DNA of 64,000 nucleotides. Source: Frigidibacter sp037095735. GTDB taxonomy: Bacteria > Pseudomonadota > Alphaproteobacteria > Rhodobacterales > Rhodobacteraceae. Each line of letters starts with the position of its first letter. Position 1 is the first letter of the stretch. The DNA lies in assembly GCF_037095735.1 (NCBI RefSeq), contig NZ_JBAWKD010000005.1, forward strand, positions 62,001 through 126,000. Direction: 5' to 3'. This document shows, one piece after another, positions 32,732 to 41,163 of the stretch. The translations under genes and the position numbers were made by a program. The notes beneath the pieces are model-generated. The model made no database searches and had not been told where the DNA came from. It worked only from the letters and a program-made list of their open reading frames with translations.

Positions 32732-33586
32732 ATGACCGAACGCAGTGCGGCAGCTCAGCTGTCGAACACCAGTCTTGCGCGCCGCGCCTGGGAAATCCGG
32801 CGCAAGGCCGTGCGCATGGGCGAAGTGCAGGGGCAGGGCTATGTCGGCCAGGCGCTCGGCGTCGCCGACGTGCTGGCCGTATCCTACTTCCACGCGCTGG
32901 AATTCCGGCCCGAGGATCCCGAATGGGAAGGGCGCGACCGCTTCCTTCTGTCGATCGGGCACTACGCCATCGCGCTCTATTCCGCGCTGATCGAGGCGGG
33001 GATCCTGCCCGAGACCGAGCTCGAGACCTACGGCACCGACGACTCGCGCCTGCCGATGTCGGGCATGGCCGCCTACACGCCGGGGATGGAGATCACCGGC
33101 GGCTCGCTGGGTCAGGGCCTGGGCATCGGCGTCGGCATGGCGCTGGGGCTGAAGGCTAAGAAGAACCCGGCCTTCGTCTACAACCTGATGTCGGACGGCG
33201 AACTGGGCGAAGGCTCGACCTGGGAGGCGGCGATGTCGGCCGCGCACCACAAGCTCGACAACCTGATCTGCCTGATCGACTTCAACGACCAGCAGGCCGA
33301 CGGCAAGTCGACCCAGACCCTGTCCTCGGAACCGCTGCCCGAGAAATGGGCCGCCTTCGGCTGGCATGTCCAGCGCGTCGACGGCAACGACATGGCGGCG
33401 CTGGTCGAGGCCTTCGACACCGCCCGCGCCCTGCGCGAGCCGAAGCCGCGGGTGATCATCTGCGACACGCTGATGTGCAAGGGCGTGCCCTTCCTCGAAG
33501 AGCGCGAGATCACCCATTTCGTCCGCGTCGAAGCCGATGAATGGCAGAAGGCGCTCGCGCATCTCGACGCGACCCGGCCCGAGTGA
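32732..33586 (+). CDS. Transketolase N-terminal (TPP-binding) subunit, AptA-like
   Basis: The first half of a split transketolase. The 284-residue subunit carries the thiamine-diphosphate/Mg site LMSDGELGEGSTWEAAMSAA followed by CLIDFNDQQADG, plus GSLGQGLGIGVGMALG and FLLSIGHYAIALYSALI. Split transketolases with this arrangement include AptAB, which transfers a two-carbon unit from D-apulose 4-phosphate, as well as less-defined tetrulose enzymes. The start has GGGAGGAG. The gene lies 16 bp before the C-terminal subunit, and together they equal about one transketolase. A complete transketolase is also encoded 5 kb away, so this pair probably has its own substrate. Confidence 0.88.
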   Translation: MTERSAAAQLSNTSLARRAWEIRRKAVRMGEVQGQGYVGQALGVADVLAVSYFHALEFRPEDPEWEGRDRFLLSIGHYAIALYSALIEAGILPETELETYGTDDSRLPMSGMAAYTPGMEITGGSLGQGLGIGVGMALGLKAKKNPAFVYNLMSDGELGEGSTWEAAMSAAHHKLDNLICLIDFNDQQADGKSTQTLSSEPLPEKWAAFGWHVQRVDGNDMAALVEAFDTARALREPKPRVIICDTLMCKGVPFLEEREITHFVRVEADEWQKALAHLDATRPE

Positions 33587-33602
33587 AAGCGGAGTAAGCG
33601 CC

Positions 33603-34640
33603 ATGACCAAATACGATCCGCACCGCAAATGGACCCCCCGCACGCCCCCGAAACCGGGCGAGGGCGGCCGCACCTCGGCGATGATCGCCTCGCTCGCCGC
33701 CGAAGGCTATGACGCGGTCCCCGCGCCCTTCGGCCATGCGCTGGTGAAAGAGGCGCAGAAGAACGACCGCATCGTCGGCCTGACCGCCGACCTCGCGAAA
33801 TACACCGACCTGCACGTCTTCGCGAAGGCCTTCCCCGACCGGTTCTACCAGATGGGCATGGCCGAACAGGTGATGATCTCGGCCGCCGCCGGCATGGCGC
33901 GCGAAGGCTTCATGCCCTTCGCCACCACCTATGCCGTCTTCGCCTCGCGCCGGGCCTACGACTTCATCGCCATGGCCATCGCCGAGGAATACCTGCCGGT
34001 CAAGATCGTCTGCGCCCTGCCGGGCCTGACCACCGGCTACGGCCCCAGCCACCAGGCGACCGAGGATCTGGCGATCTTCCGCGGCCTGCCGAACATGACC
34101 ATCGTCGATCCCTGCGACGCGATCGACGTGGCCGAGGCGGTCCCCGCCATCGCCGCGCATGAAGGCCCGGTCTACATGCGCCTGCTGCGCGGCGCCGTGC
34201 CCTCGGTGATCCGCAAGCACTGCCCGGACTACAAGTTCGAGCTGGGCAAGGCGAAACTCCTGCGCGACGGCAAGGACGCGCTGGTGATCTCGTCGGGCTT
34301 CATGACGATGCGCGCGCTCGACGCCGCGGTCGAGATGGAGAAGGACGGGATCTCGGTCGGCGTGCTGCACTGCCCGACGATCAAGCCGCTCGACGTGGAA
34401 ACGATCCTGGCCGAGGCCGGCAAGCCCGGGCGCCTCGTGGTCACCGCCGAGAACCACACCGTCGTCGGCGGTCTGGGCGAGGCGGTGGCGGGCGCGCTTC
34501 TGACCAACGGCGTGACGCCCGCGTTCCGGATGATCGGCCTGCCCGACCGCTTCCTCGACGCCGGCGCCCTGCCGACGCTGCACGACCGCTACGGCATCTC
34601 GACCGCCGCGATCGGGCGCCAGATCCGCGACTGGCTCTGA
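33603..34640 (+). CDS. Transketolase C-terminal (pyrimidine/transketolase_C) subunit, AptB-like
   Basis: The partner of the preceding subunit, 345 residues. Residues about 40-200 form the pyrimidine-binding domain (VGLTADLAKYTDLHVFAKAF, YQMGMAEQVMISAAAGMARE then GFMPFATTYAVFASRRA, with the Glu of MAEQ that activates TPP). About 210-340 are the C-terminal domain (ISSGFMTMRALDAAVEMEKD, VVTAENHTVVGGLGEAVAGA). An extra proline-rich N-terminus of about 35 residues precedes the core. The start at 33603 follows AAAGCGGAGTAAG. Cotranscribed with the upstream subunit and the downstream SDR. Confidence 0.88.
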   Translation: MTKYDPHRKWTPRTPPKPGEGGRTSAMIASLAAEGYDAVPAPFGHALVKEAQKNDRIVGLTADLAKYTDLHVFAKAFPDRFYQMGMAEQVMISAAAGMAREGFMPFATTYAVFASRRAYDFIAMAIAEEYLPVKIVCALPGLTTGYGPSHQATEDLAIFRGLPNMTIVDPCDAIDVAEAVPAIAAHEGPVYMRLLRGAVPSVIRKHCPDYKFELGKAKLLRDGKDALVISSGFMTMRALDAAVEMEKDGISVGVLHCPTIKPLDVETILAEAGKPGRLVVTAENHTVVGGLGEAVAGALLTNGVTPAFRMIGLPDRFLDAGALPTLHDRYGISTAAIGRQIRDWL

Positions 34641-34717
34641 CGCCCCCCACCCCTGTCACCACTCCGGCCGGGCCCCGGCATCGCCGCCCCGGCCACACGA
34701 TCCCAAGGGAGGAACCA

Positions 34718-35476
34718 ATGGGAACTGCTCTGCTCGAGGGCAAATTCGCCGTCATCACCGGTGCTGCCTCGAAACGCGGCCTCGGCAAGGCCACCGCGAA
34801 GCTCTTCGCCGACCACGGCGCGACCGTCGCCATCCTCGACCTCGACGAGGCGCAGGCCAAGGAAGCCGCGGCCGACCTCGGCCCGAACCATGTCGGCATG
34901 GCCTGCAACGTCACCGATCTGGACGGCGTGCAGAAGGTCATGGACGCGCTCATCGCCAAATGGGGCCGCATCGACATCCTGGTGAACAACGCCGGCATCA
35001 CCCAGCCGCTGAAGTTCATGGAGATCGCGCCCGCGAACTATGACGCCGTGCTCGACGTCAACCTGCGCGGAACGCTCTACTGCACCCAGGCCGTGATCCC
35101 GCACATGAAGGCCAACAAGGCCGGCAAGATCGTCAACATGTCCTCGGTCTCGGCCCAGCGCGGCGGCGGCATCTTCGGCGGCCCGCACTATTCGGCCGCC
35201 AAGGCCGGCGTCCTCGGGCTGACCAAGGCCTGCGCGCGCGAGATGGCGCCCTTCAACGTCCGCGTCAACGCGATCTGCCCGGGCTTCATCGCCACCGACA
35301 TCACCGCCGGCAAGCTGACCGACGAGATGCGCGCCGCGGTGCTCGACGGTATCCCGATGGGCCGCGCCGGCACCGCCGAGGATGTCGCGGGCTGCGCGCT
35401 GTTCCTCGCCTCGGACCTGTCGTCCTACGTGACCGGGTCGGAAGTCGACGTGAACGGCGGCTCGCTGATCCACTGA
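34718..35476 (+). CDS. Short-chain dehydrogenase/reductase
   Basis: A classical SDR of 252 residues, an NAD(P)-dependent oxidoreductase for a hydroxyl group on a polyol, sugar or sugar acid. Visible are the cofactor site FAVITGAASKRGLGKATAKL, NNAG in DILVNNAGI, the catalytic Ser region MSSVSAQRGGG, the catalytic pair Tyr/Lys in HYSAAKAGVLGL and the C-terminus YVTGSEVDVNGGSLIH. CILD-type acidic residues after strand 2 (AILDLDEA) suggest NAD(H) preference. It is the third gene after the split transketolase, with AGGGAGGAA before its ATG. In this block it could oxidise a tetritol or branched polyol, or form the oxo-acid used by the next gene. Confidence 0.88.
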   Translation: MGTALLEGKFAVITGAASKRGLGKATAKLFADHGATVAILDLDEAQAKEAAADLGPNHVGMACNVTDLDGVQKVMDALIAKWGRIDILVNNAGITQPLKFMEIAPANYDAVLDVNLRGTLYCTQAVIPHMKANKAGKIVNMSSVSAQRGGGIFGGPHYSAAKAGVLGLTKACAREMAPFNVRVNAICPGFIATDITAGKLTDEMRAAVLDGIPMGRAGTAEDVAGCALFLASDLSSYVTGSEVDVNGGSLIH

Positions 35477-35529
35477 TCCTGTCCCGCGCGCCCTCGCCGG
35501 GCGCGCGGACCCTCTGGGAGGAGACGACC

Positions 35530-36363
35530 ATGAAACTCGGCCTTGGCAGCTATGCCTTCCGCTGGTCGATCGGCATCAAGGACCAGCAGCCCCCGGTGCC
35601 GATGACGGCGATGGAAGTGCTGGAAGCCGCCCATGCCCACGGCCTTGCCGTCGTGCAATATGCCGACAACCTGCCGCTCGACCGGCTCTCACCCGAGGAG
35701 CATCTCGCGCTGAAGGCCCGCGCCGACAGCTACGGCATGACGCTGGAACTCGGCACCCAAAGCTTCGACGCCGCCGAACTCGCCCGCTACATCCCGATCG
35801 GCGAACGCATCGGCTCGAACATCCTGCGCGTCGCGCTCGATGCCGAGGACGCGCTGATCCCGGTGCCCGAGCTTGCCGCCCAGATCCGCGAACTTCTGCC
35901 CGACGGCAAGCGCGCGGGCCTGCGCTTCGCTATCGAGAACCACTTCAACTACCCCTCGCCGCGCATGGTGCAGCTGCTCGACGCCGTCTCCGACGAGGCG
36001 CTCGGGGTCTGCCTCGACGTGGCGAACTCGATCTGCGCCGGCGAATGGCCGATGACCACGGTGCGGATGCTCGCCCCCTACGCGATCAACCTGCACTTCA
36101 AGGATTACGAGATCACCCCCGATCCCTATGGCGTGGGCTTCCGCATCCACGGCACGCCGCTGGGCGAGGGCCGGGCGGAACTGTCCGAGGTGATCGAAGC
36201 GCTGGCGGACCGCGATCCCGACATGAGCGTGATCCTCGAACACTGGCTGCCCCACAGACCCGAGGACATGGCCGCCACCCGCGCCGAGGAACATGTCTGG
36301 CTTGCCCGCACCGTCGCCGCCGCGAAGCGGCTGGTGCCGGGTAATCATTGCATGTCTGTCTAA
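35530..36363 (+). CDS. Xylose-isomerase-like TIM-barrel protein (sugar epimerase/isomerase or 3-oxo-acid decarboxylase)
   Basis: A 277-residue AP-endonuclease-2/xylose-isomerase-like TIM barrel. The four expected metal ligands can be seen: Glu in RFAIENHFN, Asp in GVCLDVANS, His in INLHFKDYE and Glu in SVILEHWLP. The opening KLGLGSYAFRWSIG is typical of the group. Members isomerise or epimerise ketoses. One branch, OiaC, decarboxylates 3-oxo-isoapionate to L-erythrulose. Because the next gene encodes a DhaK-type kinase and LerI/DerI homologues follow, an OiaC-like step producing L-erythrulose is an attractive reading. That assignment is inference. The last few codons are followed by an AT-richer gap. 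Confidence 0.8.
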   Translation: MKLGLGSYAFRWSIGIKDQQPPVPMTAMEVLEAAHAHGLAVVQYADNLPLDRLSPEEHLALKARADSYGMTLELGTQSFDAAELARYIPIGERIGSNILRVALDAEDALIPVPELAAQIRELLPDGKRAGLRFAIENHFNYPSPRMVQLLDAVSDEALGVCLDVANSICAGEWPMTTVRMLAPYAINLHFKDYEITPDPYGVGFRIHGTPLGEGRAELSEVIEALADRDPDMSVILEHWLPHRPEDMAATRAEEHVWLARTVAAAKRLVPGNHCMSV

Positions 36364-36450
36364 ATTATAGTGTATGCAGAATGCAGGACGGCAGCGCGGA
36401 GGAGCGCCGCCGACTCGCACACCATTCGGTGACCCATGTCCGGAGGAGCC

Positions 36451-38193
36451 ATGACCACCAAGACCAAGAAGCTGATCAACGCGCCCGAGGACATCATCCC
36501 CGAGTTCATCGAGGGATTCCTCGGCGCCTATCCCGACATCCTGACCACTGCCGGCGCGACTGGCCGCGCCATCGTGGCCAAGGACGGCCCCCGCGACGGC
36601 AAGGTCGGCATCGTCATCGGCGGCGGCTCGGGCCATGAACCGGCCTTCGCGGGCTATGTAGGGCGCGGCCTCGCCGATGCCGCGGCGGTGGGCAACGTCT
36701 TCGCCTCGCCCTCGCCCGAACATATCGCCGAGGCCGGCCGCGCCGTCGACGGCGGGGCGGGCGTCGTGCTGCTCTACGGCAACTACACCGGCGACGTGCT
36801 GAACTTCACCATGGCGCTCGAGGCGCTCGAGGCCGAAGGCACCCCCACCCGCCAGGTCGCGGTGGCCGATGACGTCGCCTCCGCCCCCCTCGCCCGCAAG
36901 GGCGAGCGCCGCGGCATCGCCGGCGACTTCTTCGTCTTCAAGATCGCCGGTGCCGCCGCCGATACCGGCGAACGTCTCGACCGCGTGGTCGAGCTTGCGC
37001 AGCACGCCAACGCGATGTGCCGCTCGATGGGCGTGGCGCTTGGCGCCTGCTCGCTGCCGCAGACCGGCACCCCGAACTTCGAGCTGGGCGCCGACGAGAT
37101 GGAAATCGGCATGGGCATCCATGGCGAGCCCGGGATCCGGCGCGAAAAGCTCGCCCCCGCCGATGCGGTGACCGATGCGCTGATGGCCCCGATCCTTGAA
37201 GAACTGGCGCTGGCCACGGGCGACCGGGTCGCGGTGCTGGTCAACGGGCTGGGCGCGACCACCCCGCTCGAACTGTTCGTGATCTTCCGCCGGGTGAAGC
37301 AGATCCTCGACGCGCGCGGGGTCGACATTCACGCCCGCTGGGTCGGCGAATACGCGACCTCGCTGGAAATGGCCGGCGCCTCGGTCACGCTGCTGAAGCT
37401 CGACGACCAGCTGACGCCGCTGCTCGACCATCCCTGCCACACGCCGGGCCTCGTGGTCGGCGCGCCGCAGGCGCCCTCGACCGGCAGCCGCCTCTCGCCG
37501 CGCCGGGTGAAGACCGCCGAGGCTGCAACCCGCCGCGACCGCGCCACCCTCGCCACCGGCGGCAGCGTCACGCCCGACCGCTTCGTGGCCCAGATGCGCG
37601 CCATCGCCGCCGCGATCCGCGAGAACAAGGACTGGCTCTCGCAGCTTGACGGCGTGATCGGCGACGGCGACCACGGCGTGACCATGGACATCGGCTGGAC
37701 CGCGGTGTCGAAGGTGCTCGACACCCTGCCCGAGGACCGGCTGATCTCGGAAACCTGCGAGGACATGGCCCAGGCCTTCCTGACCGCGGTCGGGGCCTCG
37801 TCGGGGCCGCTCTATGCCTCGGCCTTCCGCGGCGCGGCGGCGGCGGTCGAGGACCGGCTGGCGCTGGACGGCACCGCGATGGCGGCCTGGGTGAAGGGCA
37901 TGTGCGACGGGATCCTGTCGCGCGGCGGCGCCGCCCCGGGCGACAAGACCATGATCGACGCCTGGCTTCCGGCGGCCGAAGCGGCCGTCGCCGCCGCCGC
38001 CGCCGGCGCGGACGAGCACGCGGTGCTGATCGCGGCCCGCGACGCGGCCGAGGCCGGCGCCAAGGCGACCGCGGATATCGAAAGCCGCCGCGGACGCTCG
38101 GCCAAGCTGGGCGCGCGCTCGATCGGGCACATGGACCCGGGCGCCTGCTCGACCCATGTCACCCTGCGCGCGATGGCCGAAGCGTTGGAGTGA
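36451..38193 (+). CDS. DhaK-DhaL fusion kinase; candidate L-erythrulose/tetrulose kinase
   Basis: A single-chain, ATP-dependent dihydroxyacetone-kinase-family enzyme of 580 residues. The DhaK domain (about 1-330) has GIVIGGGSGHEPAFAGYVG and His224 in GMGIHGEPGIRR, the residue that covalently holds the ketose. The DhaL domain (about 375-580) has the nucleotide/Mg site GVIGDGDHGVTM, ASSGPLYASAF and GAAPGDKTMIDAW. Relatives include LerK, DerK and ApuK, which phosphorylate L-erythrulose, D-erythrulose and D-apulose. LerI and DerI homologues lie just downstream, so L-erythrulose is favoured over dihydroxyacetone. ATG 36451 is used because GGAGGA directly precedes it; an upstream ATG at 36436 lacks such a site. 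Confidence 0.85.
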   Translation: MTTKTKKLINAPEDIIPEFIEGFLGAYPDILTTAGATGRAIVAKDGPRDGKVGIVIGGGSGHEPAFAGYVGRGLADAAAVGNVFASPSPEHIAEAGRAVDGGAGVVLLYGNYTGDVLNFTMALEALEAEGTPTRQVAVADDVASAPLARKGERRGIAGDFFVFKIAGAAADTGERLDRVVELAQHANAMCRSMGVALGACSLPQTGTPNFELGADEMEIGMGIHGEPGIRREKLAPADAVTDALMAPILEELALATGDRVAVLVNGLGATTPLELFVIFRRVKQILDARGVDIHARWVGEYATSLEMAGASVTLLKLDDQLTPLLDHPCHTPGLVVGAPQAPSTGSRLSPRRVKTAEAATRRDRATLATGGSVTPDRFVAQMRAIAAAIRENKDWLSQLDGVIGDGDHGVTMDIGWTAVSKVLDTLPEDRLISETCEDMAQAFLTAVGASSGPLYASAFRGAAAAVEDRLALDGTAMAAWVKGMCDGILSRGGAAPGDKTMIDAWLPAAEAAVAAAAAGADEHAVLIAARDAAEAGAKATADIESRRGRSAKLGARSIGHMDPGACSTHVTLRAMAEALE

Positions 38194-38229
38194 TCCACCG
38201 AAACGCCCGTCTCAAGGCCGCATGAAAAG

Positions 38230-38255
38230 GCCCCCGCCCGTCACCGGGCGGGGGC
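38230..38255. terminator. Bidirectional hairpin terminator between kinase and tkt
   Basis: An 11-bp perfect stem, GCCCCCGCCCG (38230-38240) and CGGGCGGGGGC (38245-38255), has the tetraloop TCAC. It is followed by TTCTT on the plus strand and reads CCTTTTC on the minus strand. It lies between the converging kinase and transketolase genes. Confidence 0.8.
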
Positions 38256-38268
38256 TTCTTCGTCAGGC

Positions 38269-40272
38269 TCAGCCGATCAGCGCGCGGGCCTTGGCGACGA
38301 TCGCCGCACGGGTGATGCCGAACTCTTCGTAAAGCCGCTCGGCCGGGGCCGAGGCGCCAAAGCCGCGCAGCCCGATCACGTCCTCGTCCCGCGCGACGTA
38401 GCGGGTCCAGCCGAAGGTGCCCGCGGCCTCGACCGCCAGCCGCGGCGCCGTGCCCAGCACCTCGGCGCGATAGTCGGCGGGCTGCGCCTCGAATAGCTCC
38501 CAGCTCGGCATCGACACCACCGCGACCGCGACGCCCTCGGCTGCCAGCGCCTCGGCCGCCTCGATCGCCAGCGCGACCTCGGTCCCGGTGGCAAGCAGCG
38601 TCACATCGCGCCCGCTGCCGAAGCTGCGGATCACATAGGCGCCGCGCTCGGTCAGGTTCTCGTCGCCCCGCCCGCGCAGCTGCGGCACCGCCTGCCGCGA
38701 CAGCGCCAGCAGCGCCGGCGTCCCCGGCGTGCGCAGCGCGATGTCCCAGGCCTCCAGCGTCTCGACCGCATCGGCGGGACGGAACACCAGCAGGTTCGGG
38801 ATCGCCCGCAACGAGGCCAGGTGCTCGACCGGCTGGTGGGTCGGCCCGTCCTCGCCCAGCCCGATCGAGTCATGCGTCATCACGTAGGTGACCGGCAGCC
38901 CCATCAGCGCCGACAGCCGGATCGCGTTGCGCGCATAGTCCGAGAAGACAAGGAAGGTGCCGCCATAGGGCCGGAACCCGCCATGCAGCGCCAGCCCGTT
39001 CATCGCCGCCGCCATGCCGAATTCGCGCACGCCATAGCCGATGTAGCGCCCCGGCGCCTGCGGGGTGAACTGGCTGTCGACCGCCGGCACCCGCGTCAGG
39101 TTCGACCCGGTCAGATCGGCCGAGCCGCCGATCATCGCCGGCACCGCCGCCGCCAGCGCCTCGAGCGCGATCTGGCTCGCACGCCGCGTCGCGACCGCCT
39201 GGGGCGCGTCGAACAGCGCCGCCCGCGCCGCCGCCACCGCCGCGCCATAGCCCGCGGGCAGATCGCCCGACAGCCGTTGCGCAAACGCCCCGGCCTCGGC
39301 CGAGCCGTCCAGCCGCGCCTGCCACTCGGCCCGGGCCGCGGCCCCGCGCGCCCCGATCGCCCGCCACTCCGCCGCCAGATCCGCGGGGATCTCGAAGGGC
39401 GCCGCCGTCCAGCCAAGCGCCGCCTTGGCCAACGCGCCCTCGTCCGCCCCCAGCGGCGAGCCATGCGCCTTGGCCGTGCCCGCACGGTTCGGCGACCCGA
39501 AGCCGATCACCGTCTTCATCGCGATCAGGCTCGGCCGGCCGGTCTCGGCCTTCGCCTCGGCCATCGCCGCATCGAGCGCCGCCGCGTCATGCCCGTCGCA
39601 GCGCACCACATGCCAGCCGCAGGCGCGCAGCCGCGCCGGCACATCCTCGGAAAAGCTGACAGAGGTCGCCCCGTCGATGGTGATGTCGTTGTCGTCGTAA
39701 AGCACGTTCAGCTTGCCCAGCCCGAGGTGCCCGGCCAGCGAGATCGCCTCCTGCCCGATCCCCTCCTGCAGGCACCCGTCGCCCAGCATCACCCAGGTGC
39801 GGTGATCGACCAGCCCCGGGAACTCGGCCGCCAGCGCGCGCTCGGCCAGCGCCATGCCGACCGCGGTGGCGATCCCCTGCCCCAGCGGGCCGGTCGTCGT
39901 CTCGACCCCCTTGGCATGGCCCCATTCCGGATGGCCCGCGGTGATCGCGCCCCATTGGCGGAAGTTGCGGATCTGCCCGATGGTCATGTCCTCGTAGCCG
40001 GTCAGGTGCAGCAGCCCGTAAAGCAGCATCGAGGCATGGCCGTTCGACAGCACGAACCGGTCGCGGTCCGGCCAGTCCGGGGCCGAGGCGTCGAATTTCA
40101 GATGGTTGCGGAACAGCACGGTCGCGGCATCGGCCATGCCCATCGGTGCGCCGGGGTGGCCCGAGTCCGCGGCGTTCACCGCATCGATGGCCAAGGCGCG
40201 CAGGCAGTTGGCCAGCGCGAAATTCTGCGGGTCGATCGCGGCCTTCGCCGCAAGGGTCTGGGTGTCGAGCAT
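38269..40272 (-). CDS. tkt: Transketolase (full length)
   Basis: Thiamine-diphosphate enzyme transferring glycolaldehyde units between ketose and aldose phosphates. The 667-residue chain has every conserved block: DAVNAADSGHPGAPMGMAD, DRFVLSNGHASMLLYGLLHL, the TPP/Mg motif GDGCLQEGIGQEA, DDNDITIDG, GYGVREFGMAAAMNGLALHG with the catalytic Glu, and MTHDSIGLGEDGPTHQPVEHL. It is a standard enzyme, unlike the split pair at 32.7-34.6 kb. It is transcribed away from lerI-derI-fba from a shared operator region. A likely role is to process the D-erythrose 4-phosphate made by DerI. Confidence 0.95.
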   Translation of the reverse strand: MLDTQTLAAKAAIDPQNFALANCLRALAIDAVNAADSGHPGAPMGMADAATVLFRNHLKFDASAPDWPDRDRFVLSNGHASMLLYGLLHLTGYEDMTIGQIRNFRQWGAITAGHPEWGHAKGVETTTGPLGQGIATAVGMALAERALAAEFPGLVDHRTWVMLGDGCLQEGIGQEAISLAGHLGLGKLNVLYDDNDITIDGATSVSFSEDVPARLRACGWHVVRCDGHDAAALDAAMAEAKAETGRPSLIAMKTVIGFGSPNRAGTAKAHGSPLGADEGALAKAALGWTAAPFEIPADLAAEWRAIGARGAAARAEWQARLDGSAEAGAFAQRLSGDLPAGYGAAVAAARAALFDAPQAVATRRASQIALEALAAAVPAMIGGSADLTGSNLTRVPAVDSQFTPQAPGRYIGYGVREFGMAAAMNGLALHGGFRPYGGTFLVFSDYARNAIRLSALMGLPVTYVMTHDSIGLGEDGPTHQPVEHLASLRAIPNLLVFRPADAVETLEAWDIALRTPGTPALLALSRQAVPQLRGRGDENLTERGAYVIRSFGSGRDVTLLATGTEVALAIEAAEALAAEGVAVAVVSMPSWELFEAQPADYRAEVLGTAPRLAVEAAGTFGWTRYVARDEDVIGLRGFGASAPAERLYEEFGITRAAIVAKARALIG

Positions 40273-40304
40273 CTGGAAGTCCTCCTGTTAGCGCAAACTA
40301 TGCG

Positions 40305-40363
40305 TAACATCAGATTCTAACAACATCACATTTTTTATGTTGTTTCATCACGCCGAAATGTTA
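40305..40363. promoter_or_regulatory. Four-half-site operator between tkt and lerI (candidate DeoR site)
   Basis: An exact 8-bp inverted repeat, AACAACAT (40319-40326) and ATGTTGTT (40337-40344), is separated by 10 bp. It is flanked by outer half-sites TAACAT (40305-40310) and ATGTTA (40358-40363). Repeated RYAACAT/ATGTTRY half-sites are typical of DeoR-family operators such as GlpR. The array covers the divergent tkt/lerI promoter region, and a DeoR gene closes the lerI operon. Confidence 0.65.
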
Positions 40364-40396
40364 TCTCTCTGTCCGGAAGACTCGGGAGGACAACGC

Positions 40397-41152
40397 ATGA
40401 CCCAGGCCTGGATCGGCACCAGCTGGAAGATGAACAAGACGCTGGCCGAGGCCCGCGCCTTTGCCGCGGGGCTGGCCGCCGCGCCGCTCGATCCCCGGAT
40501 CCAGAGCTTCGTGATCCCGCCCTTCACCGCTGTGCGCGAGGTCAAGCAGATGCTGGCCGACACCCCGGCGAAGGTCGGTGCGCAGAACATGCACTGGGCC
40601 GACCGCGGCGCCTGGACCGGCGAGGTCTCGGCCCCGATGCTGGTCGACTGCGGGCTCGACATCGTCGAGCTGGGCCATTCCGAGCGGCGCGAATTCTTCG
40701 GCGAAACCGACGAGACCGTCGGCCTGAAGACAGAGGCCGCGGTGCGCCACGGGCTGATCCCGCTGATCTGCATCGGCGAGACCCTCGCCGACCGTGAAAG
40801 CGGCCGCGCGGCCGAGGTGCTGGAACGCGAGGTGCGCGGCGCGCTCTCGAAACTGTCCGGCGCGCAGACGCAGGCCGAGATCTGGCTGGCCTACGAGCCG
40901 GTCTGGGCCATCGGCGAAAACGGCATCCCCGCCACTGCCGATTACGCCGACGCCCGGCAGGCAGAGATCATCGCCGTGGCCGAAGACGTGCTCGGCCGCC
41001 GCGTGCCCTGCCTCTACGGCGGCTCCGTCAACACGGGCAACTGTGAGGAACTGATCGCCTGCCCGCATATCGACGGCCTCTTCATCGGGCGCTCTGCCTG
41101 GGACGTGGCCGGCTATCTCGACATCCTGGCGCGCTGCGCCGCAAAGCTCTGA
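40397..41152 (+). CDS. lerI: L-erythrulose 1-phosphate isomerase LerI-like (triose-phosphate isomerase family)
   Basis: Interconverts L-erythrulose 1-phosphate and D-erythrulose 4-phosphate. It is a 251-residue TPI-fold protein with catalytic His94 in VELGHSERREFFGE, Glu167 in WLAYEPVWAIG and the phosphate-gripping LYGGSVN. Instead of the TPI opening GNWKMN it reads GTSWKMNKTLAEA, with Ser where true TPI has the substrate-binding Asn. That change, and the tight pairing with an RpiB homologue, is the pattern of LerI/EryH (TpiA2). The start at 40397 has GGGAGGA before it. It leads the operon lerI-derI-fba-deoR, 124 bp from the divergent tkt. Confidence 0.85.
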   Translation: MTQAWIGTSWKMNKTLAEARAFAAGLAAAPLDPRIQSFVIPPFTAVREVKQMLADTPAKVGAQNMHWADRGAWTGEVSAPMLVDCGLDIVELGHSERREFFGETDETVGLKTEAAVRHGLIPLICIGETLADRESGRAAEVLEREVRGALSKLSGAQTQAEIWLAYEPVWAIGENGIPATADYADARQAEIIAVAEDVLGRRVPCLYGGSVNTGNCEELIACPHIDGLFIGRSAWDVAGYLDILARCAAKL

Positions 41153-41163
41153 GGAGAAGCCCC

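Noticed and set aside
36451..38193. Ordinary glycerol/dihydroxyacetone kinase
   Set aside because: Possible by family, but no glycerol dehydrogenase is nearby and the LerI/DerI context favours a tetrulose substrate. Kept as an alternative.
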